From: Pseudoalteromonas shioyasakiensis
Lineage (GTDB): Bacteria > Pseudomonadota > Gammaproteobacteria > Enterobacterales > Alteromonadaceae
NCBI RefSeq assembly: GCF_022398475.1
Contig: NZ_JAKEVM010000011.1
Coordinates: forward strand, 1-55,248
Length of the DNA stretch: 55,248 nt
Reading direction: 5' to 3'
A program made the position numbers and the translations under genes. This document shows, in pieces, positions 39,833-47,944 of this stretch; the first letter of the stretch is position 1, and the number at the start of each line of letters is the position of its first letter. Below the pieces are notes generated by a model that worked only from the letters and a program-made list of their open reading frames with translations, was not told the origin of the DNA and did not search any database.

Positions 39833-40807
39833 ATGGCAACCCCGCGTAGAAACTTAATTAGCGTTTCAAACACACCTTACTATCACTGCATTTCACGCTG
39901 CGTTCGTCGCGCTTATTTGTGTGGACAAGACCCACTTACGGGTCGTTCATATGAACATAGGCGGGGTTGGGTTGAAAAGAAACTACTTCAACTTGGCAGG
40001 ATATTTTGTATTGATATTTGCGCCTATGCTGTAATGAGTAATCACACTCATCTGGTTCTTCACATTGATATAGCAAAAGCTAAGCGTCTAAATAATAAAG
40101 CGATTCTAATTAGGTGGCACAAATTATTCAAAAGTACATTCCTTTGCCAACGGTTCTTAAATGGCGAATTACTAACACAAGCAGAGCTTTCTGCGGTTAA
40201 TACCAGGGTAAATTTATATCGTGAGAGGCTCAGCAGTATTAGTTGGTTTATGCGAGTCCTTAACGAGGGTATTGCACGAAAAGCGAATCAAGAAGATGAG
40301 TGCAAAGGACGGTTTTGGGAAGGTCGCTTTAAATCACAAGCTTTACTTGATGAAGCTGCACTTGCTGCATGCCTTGCTTATGTAGATTTAAATCCTGTTA
40401 GAGCAAAAGCGGCTGATTTACCTGAGCAATCTGACTACACCAGTATTAAATCTAGAATTAATGCAGCTCAAAATAATAAGCAACCAAAATCGCTTATGCG
40501 TTTTGCAGGTAGACCTCGTAAACATATGCCTAAGGGACTACCATTTGAGCTCAAAACATACCTGCAACTTGTTGATTGGACAGGCCGCTCAATACGAGAA
40601 AATAAGCCTGGGAAAATCCCAGATAATACGTTACCAATACTTGAAAGATTAAACATTTGTGCAGAAAACTGGCTCACACTTACTACTTCCTTTACTCGCT
40701 CATTTAAAAATACTGCAGGTAAAGAACAAGCAATCACAGCTTATACAAATCACATGAAGCGAAAACGAAGAAGCTCTATAGCTAATAGCTTAGCCTTATT
40801 TACTTAG
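39833..40807 (+). CDS. REP-associated tyrosine transposase (Y1/HUH, IS200-like)
   Basis: 324 residues, with AGGAGGAG before the ATG. TPYYHCISRCVRRAYLCG and the metal site SNHTHLVLH (HxH, about residues 69-71) identify the Y1 transposase fold. The candidate catalytic Tyr lies in ACLAYVDLNPVRAKA after RFWEGRFKSQALL, both diagnostic of TnpA-REP (RAYT) proteins. The C-terminal 110 residues are an extra basic domain ending in KRKRRSS. Single-strand nicking and joining at short repeats is expected. No ISs or passenger genes accompany it, and it appears intact. Confidence 0.9.
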   Translation: MATPRRNLISVSNTPYYHCISRCVRRAYLCGQDPLTGRSYEHRRGWVEKKLLQLGRIFCIDICAYAVMSNHTHLVLHIDIAKAKRLNNKAILIRWHKLFKSTFLCQRFLNGELLTQAELSAVNTRVNLYRERLSSISWFMRVLNEGIARKANQEDECKGRFWEGRFKSQALLDEAALAACLAYVDLNPVRAKAADLPEQSDYTSIKSRINAAQNNKQPKSLMRFAGRPRKHMPKGLPFELKTYLQLVDWTGRSIRENKPGKIPDNTLPILERLNICAENWLTLTTSFTRSFKNTAGKEQAITAYTNHMKRKRRSSIANSLALFT

Positions 40808-41428
40808 TTACACATTCGACACTAGAAATCAATTTTACAAATCCAATCCTTTTAATTCTAGAAGCATAACAACTATTGCAACTAGCACTGACCAGTGTGT
40901 AAAACTAAAAAAATAACTCAGCACATAAGACTGAAATTTAATTAATGACAATGAAAAATCACTATTTTTATAGCAATTCAACTTGTTCTGAATAATTCAC
41001 ATCTATCTTTAGCTGATTCTTATTAAAAATAAGTTGGGTGTCTGGTTAAATATTTAAGTTGGCTGTCTTTTTAAAAATTAACCAAACCTTATTGTAGCGA
41101 GGTGTTAAGATGGGTGTCTAATTATAAAAAGAAACCTATTCTGATAGTAGCTAAGTTATGCAAGGCAGTAACGTAAATGCATTATCTATTGGTATAGTTA
41201 GCAATTTGCCACACGAACAATTCAATGCATAGTTCCACCAAAAAACAATAACAATTAAGCATGTGGGTGCAACAAAAATATCAAAAAACTTAAATACAGA
41301 AAAATTAATGCAAAAAGCCACATTTGCGGTTGACATCAGTTTCCAAAATGCTTAAAAATACTCCTAACATTTTTTAAACAGCAGCCATCTAGTCGGCTGT
41401 GCATTTTTTAGAAGAAAATTAAAAAATA
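40808..41428. other. AT-rich intergenic region after the transposase
   Basis: About 620 bp between the transposase and the ilv leader peptide. It holds the right repeat array (41030-41121) and, further on, must hold the ilvIH promoter. A 61-codon minus-strand frame at 41151-41336 has no supporting features and is not called. No other structure is evident. Confidence 0.6.
41030..41121 (+). repeat. Right array of three short repeats, inverted to the left array
   Basis: TAAGTTGGGTGTCTGG (41030-41045), TTAAGTTGGCTGTCTT (41054-41069) and TTAAGATGGGTGTCTAA (41105-41121). The first is the near-complement of the left copy at 39754. Spacing is irregular (24 and 51 bp). Confidence 0.75.
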
Positions 41429-41506
41429 ATGAATATTCGCCGTCACCTTTTAGTCGTCAACGTTCTCGTACTGGTCTTAGTTACAAGCCCAGCGGGAGGC
41501 TATTAA
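41429..41506 (+). CDS. ilvIH operon leader peptide
   Basis: A 25-codon frame, [11 protein letters not shown] followed by [10 protein letters not shown] and a short tail, contains five Leu and six Val codons, nearly all in one 12-codon stretch. It ends 21 nt before a strong terminator ahead of ilvI. This is the layout of a branched-chain amino acid attenuator (compare the E. coli ilvB and ilvG leaders). The start has little Shine-Dalgarno (GAAGA 15 nt upstream). Confidence 0.88.
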   Translation: MNIRRHLLVVNVLVLVLVTSPAGGY

Positions 41507-41558
41507 AAGGTGAAAGCACGCTTTTTAAAAAACCCCCGCCATATGCGGGGGTTTTTTT
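41444..41558 (+). promoter_or_regulatory. ilv attenuator: long-range pairing plus terminator
   Basis: CACCTTTTA (41444-41452, in the first Leu codons) is exactly complementary to TAAAAGGTG (41504-41512, at the leader stop). AGCC/GGCT can form a small hairpin between them. The terminator CCCCCGC-CATAT-GCGGGGG with T7 occupies 41533-41558. A stalled ribosome would block the first pairing and alter folding of the rest, although the exact antiterminator needs folding to define. Confidence 0.82.
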
Positions 41559-41592
41559 ATGCATTTATGCTTGCACACACAGAGGAATGAGG

Positions 41593-43317
41593 ATGAGTAC
41601 AACTGAATATAATGGATCCGAACTAGTTGTTCGGGCACTTAAAGAATTGAATGTTAAGTATATTTTTGGCTACCCTGGCGGGTCTGTTCTTGATTTATAT
41701 GACGCGTTATTTCAACAAGAAGATATTGAACATATCTTAGTACGTCACGAACAAGCCGCTACTCATATGGCTGATGGTTATGCCCGTGCTACCGGGGAAG
41801 TCGGTGTGGTGCTAGCAACTTCTGGCCCTGGCGCTACAAACTGTGTAACAGGTATCGCAACAGCATACATGGATTCTATCCCAATGGTGGTGTTATCTGG
41901 CCAAGTTCCTACTGGTTTAATTGGTGATGATGCATTCCAAGAAACTGATATTGTTGGTTGTTCTCGCCCTATCGTAAAACACAGCTATAACTGTCGTAGC
42001 GCAAAAGATATTCCAACAATCTTAGCTAAAGCATTCTACTTAGCCAGCACAGGCCGCCCTGGCCCGGTTGTGGTTGAATTACCTAAAGATATGCTTAACC
42101 CTGAGCTAAAGTTTCCATTCGAATTTCCAAAAACAACTGAGCTTCGAACTTATAACCCGAACACTAAAGGCCACTCAAAACAAATTCGAAAAGCAGTTAG
42201 CGCAATTTTAGAAGCTAAAAAACTGGTTATTTACTCAGGTGGCGGCATTATTCTATCAAATACCTCTGAGCAACTAACTCACTTGGTTGAATCATTAAAT
42301 GCGCCAATCACTAACACCTTAATGGGCCTAGGTGGTATCAGCGGTACTCACCCTAACTTTATTGGTATGTTAGGTATGCATGGCAGCCTTGAGGCAAATA
42401 AAGCCATGGCAAATGCTGATGTTATTCTAGCTTTAGGCGCTCGATTCGATGATCGGGTAACAAATAACGTTAAAAAGTTCTGCCCTAATGCCACGATTGT
42501 TCATGTTGATGTTGACCCAACTTCTATTTCTAAAACAATTAAAGCGCACATCCCGGTTGTTGGCTGCTTGAAAACAGTGCTTGAGCAGTTACAAACGGCG
42601 ATTGATAAGAGCCCTATTTCAATTGATCGTTCGGCACAAGAAGACTGGTGGCGTCAAATTATTAGCTGGCGTGAACAAAAATGCCTAAGCTACAGCACTG
42701 ATGGCGATAAAATCAAACCACAAGCCGTTATCGAGGCAATTTACAAAGCAACCAATGGAGATGCTTACATTAGCTCTGATGTGGGTCAGCATCAAATGTT
42801 TGCAGCTCAGTATTATCCGTTTAAACACCCTCGCCAATGGATTAATTCTGGTGGCTTAGGCACCATGGGCTTTGGTTTACCTGCGGCAATGGGCGTTAAG
42901 CTTGCCTTCCCTGAAAAAGAATCTATCTGTGTAACGGGTGATGGTTCAATCCAAATGAACATTCAAGAGCTATCAACATGTTTACAATACAATTTAGCTG
43001 TAAAAGTAGTGTCATTGAATAACCGCTCACTGGGCATGGTACGTCAATGGCAAGATATGATGTATTCTGGTCGTCATTCATCTTCTTACATGGAATCACT
43101 TCCTGATTTCGTAAAATTAGTAGAGAGCTATGGCCACGTAGGTATTCGCGTTGATCATATTGATGAGCTTCAACCTGCTATTGAAAAAGCAATGTCTATT
43201 AACGACAGACTGGTATTTTTAGATATCTGTGTAGATGAAAAAGAACATGTTTACCCTATGCAAATCAAGCTAGGGGCAGTCGATGATATGTGGTTACGTA
43301 AAGGAGTAAAAGCATAA
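41593..43317 (+). CDS. ilvI: Acetolactate synthase, large subunit
   Basis: 574 residues from ATG 41593 (GAGG 7 nt upstream; ATG 41587 overlaps that site), the same length as E. coli IlvI. ThDP- and FAD-binding: [33 protein letters not shown] with the catalytic Glu, and ThDP motif [20 protein letters not shown]. First common step of Val, Leu and Ile synthesis. The stop overlaps ilvH by one base, giving TAATG coupling. The preceding leader implies attenuation by Leu and Val supply. Confidence 0.96.
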   Translation: MSTTEYNGSELVVRALKELNVKYIFGYPGGSVLDLYDALFQQEDIEHILVRHEQAATHMADGYARATGEVGVVLATSGPGATNCVTGIATAYMDSIPMVVLSGQVPTGLIGDDAFQETDIVGCSRPIVKHSYNCRSAKDIPTILAKAFYLASTGRPGPVVVELPKDMLNPELKFPFEFPKTTELRTYNPNTKGHSKQIRKAVSAILEAKKLVIYSGGGIILSNTSEQLTHLVESLNAPITNTLMGLGGISGTHPNFIGMLGMHGSLEANKAMANADVILALGARFDDRVTNNVKKFCPNATIVHVDVDPTSISKTIKAHIPVVGCLKTVLEQLQTAIDKSPISIDRSAQEDWWRQIISWREQKCLSYSTDGDKIKPQAVIEAIYKATNGDAYISSDVGQHQMFAAQYYPFKHPRQWINSGGLGTMGFGLPAAMGVKLAFPEKESICVTGDGSIQMNIQELSTCLQYNLAVKVVSLNNRSLGMVRQWQDMMYSGRHSSSYMESLPDFVKLVESYGHVGIRVDHIDELQPAIEKAMSINDRLVFLDICVDEKEHVYPMQIKLGAVDDMWLRKGVKA

Positions 43318-43814
43318 TGCGCCGTATTTTATCAATCTTATTAGAAAACGAACCTGGCTCGTTATCGCGCATTGTAGGCTTATTTTCACAGCGTGCTTAC
43401 AACATCGATAGTCTGACTGTTGGCACAACTGACGATCATTCTCTTTCGCGTATTACCATTACAACCATGGGTGATGATCGCATCGTTGAGCAAATCACTA
43501 AACAAGTGAACAAGCTTGTAGATGTTCTAAAGATTATTGACTTAACCGAAATGGCACATATCGAGCGTGAGCTATTATTGGTGAAAGTTTTTGCCCAAGA
43601 TGAAACCACTCGAGCAGCAGTAACGCGTGTTGCTGATGTGTTCCAAGGTGCTATTTTAGATATGGGGCGCCACAGCTACACACTACAACTTGTAGCGAGC
43701 ACAGAAAAGATTGAATCTTTCCTTGATACCCTGCGTCATGAATCAGACATTATTGAAGTTGTACGTTCAGGTGCTGTTGGTATTGGTCGTGGTGATAAAG
43801 CGTTAAAGGCATAA
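43317..43814 (+). CDS. ilvH: Acetolactate synthase, small regulatory subunit
   Basis: 165 residues. ACT domain RRILSILLENEPGSLSRIVGLFSQRAYNIDSL at the N terminus, followed by the conserved C-terminal domain. It activates IlvI and confers valine feedback inhibition. It begins in the last base of ilvI, so translation is coupled, and the unit ends with the terminator at 43849. Confidence 0.96.
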   Translation: MRRILSILLENEPGSLSRIVGLFSQRAYNIDSLTVGTTDDHSLSRITITTMGDDRIVEQITKQVNKLVDVLKIIDLTEMAHIERELLLVKVFAQDETTRAAVTRVADVFQGAILDMGRHSYTLQLVASTEKIESFLDTLRHESDIIEVVRSGAVGIGRGDKALKA

Positions 43815-43848
43815 GCCTTTTTCGCTATCGCAACAAAACGCCAGTTAC

Positions 43849-43875
43849 AAAAAAAGGGCTATAAGCCCTTTTTTC
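43849..43875. terminator. Bidirectional terminator between ilvH and HU gene
   Basis: AAAAAAGGGCT-ATA-AGCCCTTTTTT is a perfect 11-bp stem with A- and T-runs, able to serve both convergent genes. Confidence 0.9.
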
Positions 43876-43896
43876 AATAATTAGTAAGTTACCCTA

Positions 43897-44172
43897 TTAA
43901 GGATTAACTTGGTCTTTAAGACCTTTACCCGCTTTAAAGCTTGGGATAGTTGCTGCTGCGATTTGGATTTCTGCACCAGTTTGTGGGTTACGGCCAGTAC
44001 GCGCTGCGCGCTCTTTTACTGAGAAAGTACCGAAACCAACTAATGCTACTGAGTTACCTTCTTTAAGAGAGCTAGTAACTGCGCCAGTGAATGCATCTAG
44101 TGCACGAGTTGCTGCCGCTTTTGAGATTTCTGCATCAGTAGCAATTTTTTCAACTAATTGAGCTTTATTCAT
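43897..44172 (-). CDS. DNA-binding protein HU
   Basis: Start at 44172 ([20 protein letters not shown]), 91 residues. [20 protein letters not shown] is the DNA-binding beta-arm with the conserved Arg-x-Gly-Arg-Asn-Pro tip. Sequence is HupA/HupB-like rather than IHF, which would have a different arm. It compacts and bends DNA. The long frame would add 18 implausible residues. Codon use is strongly biased, as for an abundant protein. GGAA precedes the start. Confidence 0.93.
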   Translation of the reverse strand: MNKAQLVEKIATDAEISKAAATRALDAFTGAVTSSLKEGNSVALVGFGTFSVKERAARTGRNPQTGAEIQIAAATIPSFKAGKGLKDQVNP

Positions 44173-44376
44173 TGTTAGATTCCTATTCGTTATTATTTTG
44201 CCTTCGCAAAACCTATCTTTATGCATTTTTGAGAAGTTAGCAACAGCAAATTGCTATTTTTACGTAATTTATTCAAAAATGACTACTATTTAACTATCAA
44301 TCACAAGGTTAGTGACATCAGTATTAATAAAGACTTAATTTAACTTCCATCACAAAATTTTATGATAGCTAAACCA

Positions 44377-44910
44377 TCATTCAATTTTCTCGATAACCAA
44401 GGTAACTTCCCCGACCTCAAAGCCAAACTTATCAATAGCGGTACGGTTTATCAAGCGTGATTGTGTTACCAAGTACATCCAATCATCGAAATTTACCACT
44501 AAAGTACTACCATCATATGGAAGCTCGACAGAATATGTCCAATGGAACACGCTTCCATTGCTCTCACCCTTTGCTTCGCCAATCACATCTGATGCTGTCC
44601 CTGTGATACTGCCATCATCATTAATGGTGATGTACCAAACACGGGTTTGCGTTTCGCCATCATCATAAACAAATTGCTCGTCAATCACTCCCTGATTGCC
44701 ATTCCAAGATGCTTGCATGTCTACAACCAGCTTACGTGTTAACTCGCCCTTGTGGTCTTGCACAACGCCGTAGGCTTTGAGCTCACCACTAAAAAACTGC
44801 TTAAAGTCAAACTTAGGCTCTGTACCTTGATAATAATCAACATCTGGCGCAGAGCAGCTGGTAATTAACAGTACCATAGCGAAAATAAAGAGTGCTTTGA
44901 GCTTAATCAT
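44377..44910 (-). CDS. DUF3833 lipoprotein
   Basis: Start at 44910 with GGAGG 6 nt upstream; 177 residues. Lipobox ITSC (Cys at about residue 19) after a hydrophobic signal. YQGTEPKFDFKQFFSGELKAYGVVQD and the DDGTxT-like NDDGSITGTASDVIGEA segment are DUF3833 hallmarks, a lipocalin-like beta fold. It overlaps the chalcone-isomerase-like gene by 8 bp, so it shares its transcript and the ECF-type promoter. Function unknown; probably binds lipid at the outer membrane. Confidence 0.85.
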   Translation of the reverse strand: MIKLKALFIFAMVLLITSCSAPDVDYYQGTEPKFDFKQFFSGELKAYGVVQDHKGELTRKLVVDMQASWNGNQGVIDEQFVYDDGETQTRVWYITINDDGSITGTASDVIGEAKGESNGSVFHWTYSVELPYDGSTLVVNFDDWMYLVTQSRLINRTAIDKFGFEVGEVTLVIEKIE

Positions 44911-45400
44911 GTTTCCCTCCAATAAGCTGTTTACGAAGTGATGGTTCAGACGTGTCGGCGCTTAACCAAATTGCTAAGAAGTTGTCAGCGAATCTTTTAT
45001 CATCGATTTGCCCTAGCTCTTTGTCATTAAAGTAAAAAGTACCAATTCCTTGTTCGTTTGTTTGAAAAGACAACGAATCGTTTTTTTTGATATCAGGCCA
45101 AAGGGCTAATAATTGGTTATCGTAAGTACCTACCATGTCATTGAGCTTTAAATGTTGCCATTGCTCGTTGGTTGCTTTGACGATGTCTTTCGCATCGAAA
45201 TCCCGCAAATAAGTAAGTGTAAGTTTGCTTGGGTGTTGGCCAAACTGATACGAGCCCGATGGAGTCTCTAATTTAGCGTTATAAACATCCCAAAACAGAT
45301 ACTCCATTTTCGCTTGGCCCACCGTTTTAAAGCCATTTGCATACACTCCCGCAGAGAACAATAACGCAGCAAATAAACTTAAATTAAGTGACTGTTTCAT
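44903..45400 (-). CDS. Chalcone-isomerase-like periplasmic protein
   Basis: 165 residues from ATG 45400 with AAGGA 7 nt upstream. Signal peptide to about residue 21 (SAGVYA-NGFK). KTVGQAKMEYLFWDVYNAKL, LTLTYLRDFDAKDIV and GTFYFNDKELGQIDDKRFADNFLAIWL match the bacterial chalcone-isomerase-like family, which often binds fatty acids. No flavonoid substrate is expected. It is the first gene of a two-gene unit with DUF3833 and is preceded by the motif at 45431-45458, so it likely belongs to the sigma/ChrR regulon. Confidence 0.85.
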   Translation of the reverse strand: MKQSLNLSLFAALLFSAGVYANGFKTVGQAKMEYLFWDVYNAKLETPSGSYQFGQHPSKLTLTYLRDFDAKDIVKATNEQWQHLKLNDMVGTYDNQLLALWPDIKKNDSLSFQTNEQGIGTFYFNDKELGQIDDKRFADNFLAIWLSADTSEPSLRKQLIGGKHD

Positions 45401-45430
45401 CAAATAATCCTTAAAGTTGTGTTATCAAAC

Positions 45431-45458
45431 ACTACGAAAAACCACCTAAAACTGATCA
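45431..45458 (-). promoter_or_regulatory. Candidate ECF11-type promoter before the chalcone-isomerase-like gene
   Basis: On the minus strand TGATCA, N16, CGTAGT. The -35 element overlaps the stop codon of the DUF2878 gene, and the -10 element ends 31 nt before the ATG. The same pattern, spacing and distance occur before the sigma gene and the LON-N gene. Confidence 0.7.
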
Positions 45459-45950
45459 TTTAGCCGCTAAAAATCGCTTATTAATAGCGATAATAGCCAT
45501 AAACATACTTGCCCAACCTAAGCCATAAACAAGCCAAAACTGCCAAAGAACGAGCTCAGTATTAAGCACTTCAAAGCGCATTCCAGCGTAGTAACTAGCA
45601 GGAGCGAATAACGCGCAAACACCCCATGCAATATACCAAGGCAGCTTTTGTAAAAACTGCATCGAAGTATTAATGGTTAAAAGCAGTGCAGCCCAAAGTA
45701 CAACAAGCCATAAAGGAAAAGGACTTACTTTAAAGGCAAGTAAATTAAAGCTGCTGGCGAGCCATTCATAGCCCAGAGCGAGAGGCAAGCCACATAAAAG
45801 TAGCCAACTATCTTGCTGGCGTTGCTTTGATAGGTAAATCATCAAAGCGATAACAGCTAAAGCGGGTATCAGAGAATTATGCTCAAGGAGTAAGGCCATA
45901 AACCATACCCCTTGAAACAAAGCAAAATTAATAATCGAGCGCGATATCAT
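45456..45950 (-). CDS. DUF2878 inner-membrane protein
   Basis: Start ATG 45950 (MISRSIINFALFQGVWF), overlapping the cfa 3' end by 23 bp; 164 residues. About five to six hydrophobic segments with few charged residues. INFALFQGVWF at the N terminus and LGYEWLASSFNLL are DUF2878 features. Function unknown; the family is found beside cfa, DUF3833 and chalcone-isomerase-like genes, so a role in membrane-lipid modification is likely. It is the last gene of the sigma-led operon. Confidence 0.82.
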   Translation of the reverse strand: MISRSIINFALFQGVWFMALLLEHNSLIPALAVIALMIYLSKQRQQDSWLLLCGLPLALGYEWLASSFNLLAFKVSPFPLWLVVLWAALLLTINTSMQFLQKLPWYIAWGVCALFAPASYYAGMRFEVLNTELVLWQFWLVYGLGWASMFMAIIAINKRFLAAK

Positions 45951-47190
45951 CGCCAGAATGGCCAAAACGAGGTTTACGGGCAACTAGATGAACTGTACTG
46001 ATAGCACGGGTTCTAAACGCACCTTCACAGTAAGTTAAATAAAATAACCATAAACGATAGAATCGCTGGTCAAATTTGACTTTATCTATTTCAGGCCAGC
46101 TAGCGACAAAGCGCTCGCGCCAATCAGCCAGTGTTCTTGCATAGTGAACACCAATATCTTTTACACTATGCACAACCATGTCTGTTTGCTGCTTTATTTG
46201 CTTATTCATTTCGTCTAAGCAAGGCAAACAACCACCCGGGAAGATGTACTGCTGAATGAAATCGGAATTTTTAAGGTAGTGGCTGTAACGCTGATCAGCT
46301 ATGGTGATTGCTTGAATAAGCATGGCACCACTGTCTTTTAGTAAAGACTGACATTTTGCAAAAAAGCCAGGCAAATACTCATGACCGACAGCTTCAATCA
46401 TTTCGATTGATACAAGCTTATCGTACTTGCCCTCTAAGAGGCGGTAATCCTGCTTTAATAAAGTAATTTTATGCTCAAGGTTAAGCTCTCTAACCTTTTG
46501 TTCAACATAGGCATGTTGCTCATCAGAAATTGTGGTCGTCGTTACATGGCAATCAAAATGCGTTGCTGCATAAATCGCAAAGGCGCCCCACCCTGTGCCA
46601 ATCTCAATCACCGAATCACCTGGTTGTAAATCAACCTGCTCACAAATCAATGCTAGTTTGTGCTCTTGGGCCTGTTCAAGGCTAGCTTGTTTTGAAGGGT
46701 AAACAGCACATGAATACAACATTTCGTCACTTAGAAATGCACTATATAAGTCGTTGCCTAAATCATAGTGCGCCGCAATGTTCTTTTTTGAACCGCTTGC
46801 TGAGTTTTTATTTTTAATGTGATTAACTCGGTGCACAATGCCACTCAAAAAGGCGAATTTTTTCTCGAATGCATCTAGCTGATCTTGATTAAGAGCAAAT
46901 ATTTCAATAAGTTTAGTGAGGTTGTCACAATCCCAATAGCCAAGAATATAAGCCTCTCCGGCCCCCACACTGCCAGATAACGCAAATGACTTATACATAG
47001 CAGCATCATTTACCGTGACCGTTGCATGTAAATCACTTGTAATGTCACCGAATTGCTCTTTTTGGTTACCCTCTTTTAGGGTAATGCAACCTACATTGAT
47101 ACTGTTGAATGCACCTATTACCAGTTTTTTATAAAGCTTTGTCATCCAGCCGGTCGTTTGGGCTTGTGTTAAATTTGATACTTTTTCCAT
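45928..47190 (-). CDS. cfa: Cyclopropane-fatty-acid-synthase-type methyltransferase
   Basis: 420 residues from ATG 47190 (AGGTG upstream). The SAM-binding segment DSVIEIGTGWGAFAIYAA and the Cfa signatures AHYDLGNDLYSAFLSDEMLYSCAVY and SIEMIEAVGHEYLPGFF are clear. It methylates double bonds of membrane phospholipid acyl chains. Related enzymes in the singlet-oxygen regulon of Rhodobacter take part in making furan or cyclopropane fatty acids. It lies 4 bp after DUF1365 and near a FAD oxidoreductase, the usual trio, so the final product may not be a simple cyclopropane. Confidence 0.93.
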   Translation of the reverse strand: MEKVSNLTQAQTTGWMTKLYKKLVIGAFNSINVGCITLKEGNQKEQFGDITSDLHATVTVNDAAMYKSFALSGSVGAGEAYILGYWDCDNLTKLIEIFALNQDQLDAFEKKFAFLSGIVHRVNHIKNKNSASGSKKNIAAHYDLGNDLYSAFLSDEMLYSCAVYPSKQASLEQAQEHKLALICEQVDLQPGDSVIEIGTGWGAFAIYAATHFDCHVTTTTISDEQHAYVEQKVRELNLEHKITLLKQDYRLLEGKYDKLVSIEMIEAVGHEYLPGFFAKCQSLLKDSGAMLIQAITIADQRYSHYLKNSDFIQQYIFPGGCLPCLDEMNKQIKQQTDMVVHSVKDIGVHYARTLADWRERFVASWPEIDKVKFDQRFYRLWLFYLTYCEGAFRTRAISTVHLVARKPRFGHSGDDIALDY

Positions 47191-47194
47191 CACA

Positions 47195-47944
47195 TCACCT
47201 AGTTGAATTCTCTTGTTTGCCCGAGTGGCCAATAAATGGCACACGTTTGCAAAACAACTTCAAAGCATGAAGGTAAATACCTTTAAAAATACTTAACGTC
47301 ATAGCCGGAAACTGTTTAAGCACGGCGCTAACCTGCTCTTTCGTGAGAGGCTGCTTTTGCAAACGCAGGGTTGCATCAAACAAAAGAGTGTCGTCTTTTT
47401 TATTTTCAATATGAATCATGGTGTTATCAGAATTCATTCTAATATGCCAATGATAGTTCATATCTAAGTTCATGAAAGGTGATACGGAGAAAACCTTTTT
47501 AAAGTTCACTTTTTTTTCAAGGGGTACGACATAATAATGACGCTCATTCCAAGGCGTATTGCTCACTTCAGCAAGCATGTGAGTGAAATCGCCATGACCA
47601 GTTTGAAAAAAGAAAAAATTAACCGGGCTAAAATAAATTCCCAAACAGCGCACCTGTCCGAGCATAAAAACACGGGTAAATTCATCGTCAATCCCAAGCT
47701 CTTTAATTTTATTAAGTGCACGCTGCTTGAGTGGCAACTGCATATCGGTTTGATAATTAAAATAATCGCTCTGATTAAATTTAAGTGCCTTAAAGCCACT
47801 TAAGCCAAGCCAAGGATGAACTCCATTAAGCTCGTCAGGCTTAGCTAAATCGACCCACATCATATAAAGTGGGTACTTAAAGTGATGCTCTTTGACGGCA
47901 AAGCGCCTGTGGCGAACATCACCTACATATATGGCGCTATTCAA
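47195..47944 (-). CDS. DUF1365 protein (Cfa-associated)
   Basis: The TTG at 47944 is preferred: GGAG lies 6 nt upstream, it overlaps the FAD gene stop by 8 bp, and homologues start just before SAIYVGDVRHRRF; ATG 47971 is an alternative. About 249 residues. HHFKYPLYMMWVDL, CLGIYFSPVNFFFF and MNYHWHIRM are family segments. Several His, Asp and Glu could bind a metal. The family nearly always sits between a FAD oxidoreductase and Cfa. Function unproven. Confidence 0.85.
   Translation of the reverse strand: MNSAIYVGDVRHRRFAVKEHHFKYPLYMMWVDLAKPDELNGVHPWLGLSGFKALKFNQSDYFNYQTDMQLPLKQRALNKIKELGIDDEFTRVFMLGQVRCLGIYFSPVNFFFFQTGHGDFTHMLAEVSNTPWNERHYYVVPLEKKVNFKKVFSVSPFMNLDMNYHWHIRMNSDNTMIHIENKKDDTLLFDATLRLQKQPLTKEQVSAVLKQFPAMTLSIFKGIYLHALKLFCKRVPFIGHSGKQENSTR

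Larger units (their letters stand above)
39635..41121. mobile_element. RAYT element: transposase gene between inverted repeat arrays
   Basis: The Y1/HUH transposase gene (39833-40807) lies between four copies (left) and three copies (right) of a short degenerate repeat. Left copies read GACATCCA or GACACCCA on the plus strand; right copies read TGGGTGTC or TGGCTGTC, so the arrays face each other. This bracketing makes the 1.49-kb segment look like one unit inserted between the isocitrate dehydrogenase and ilv genes. Boundaries are taken from the outermost repeats and are approximate. Confidence 0.6.

Noticed and set aside
39833-40807. A complete IS200/IS605 element with tnpB.
   Set aside because: No TnpB-like gene or subterminal hairpins beside the transposase; length and YVDLNPVRA motif fit RAYT.
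41151-41336. 61-codon minus-strand frame between the right repeat array and the ilv leader.
   Set aside because: Cys- and Phe-rich composition, no family resemblance, AT-rich intergenic setting; likely a chance open frame.
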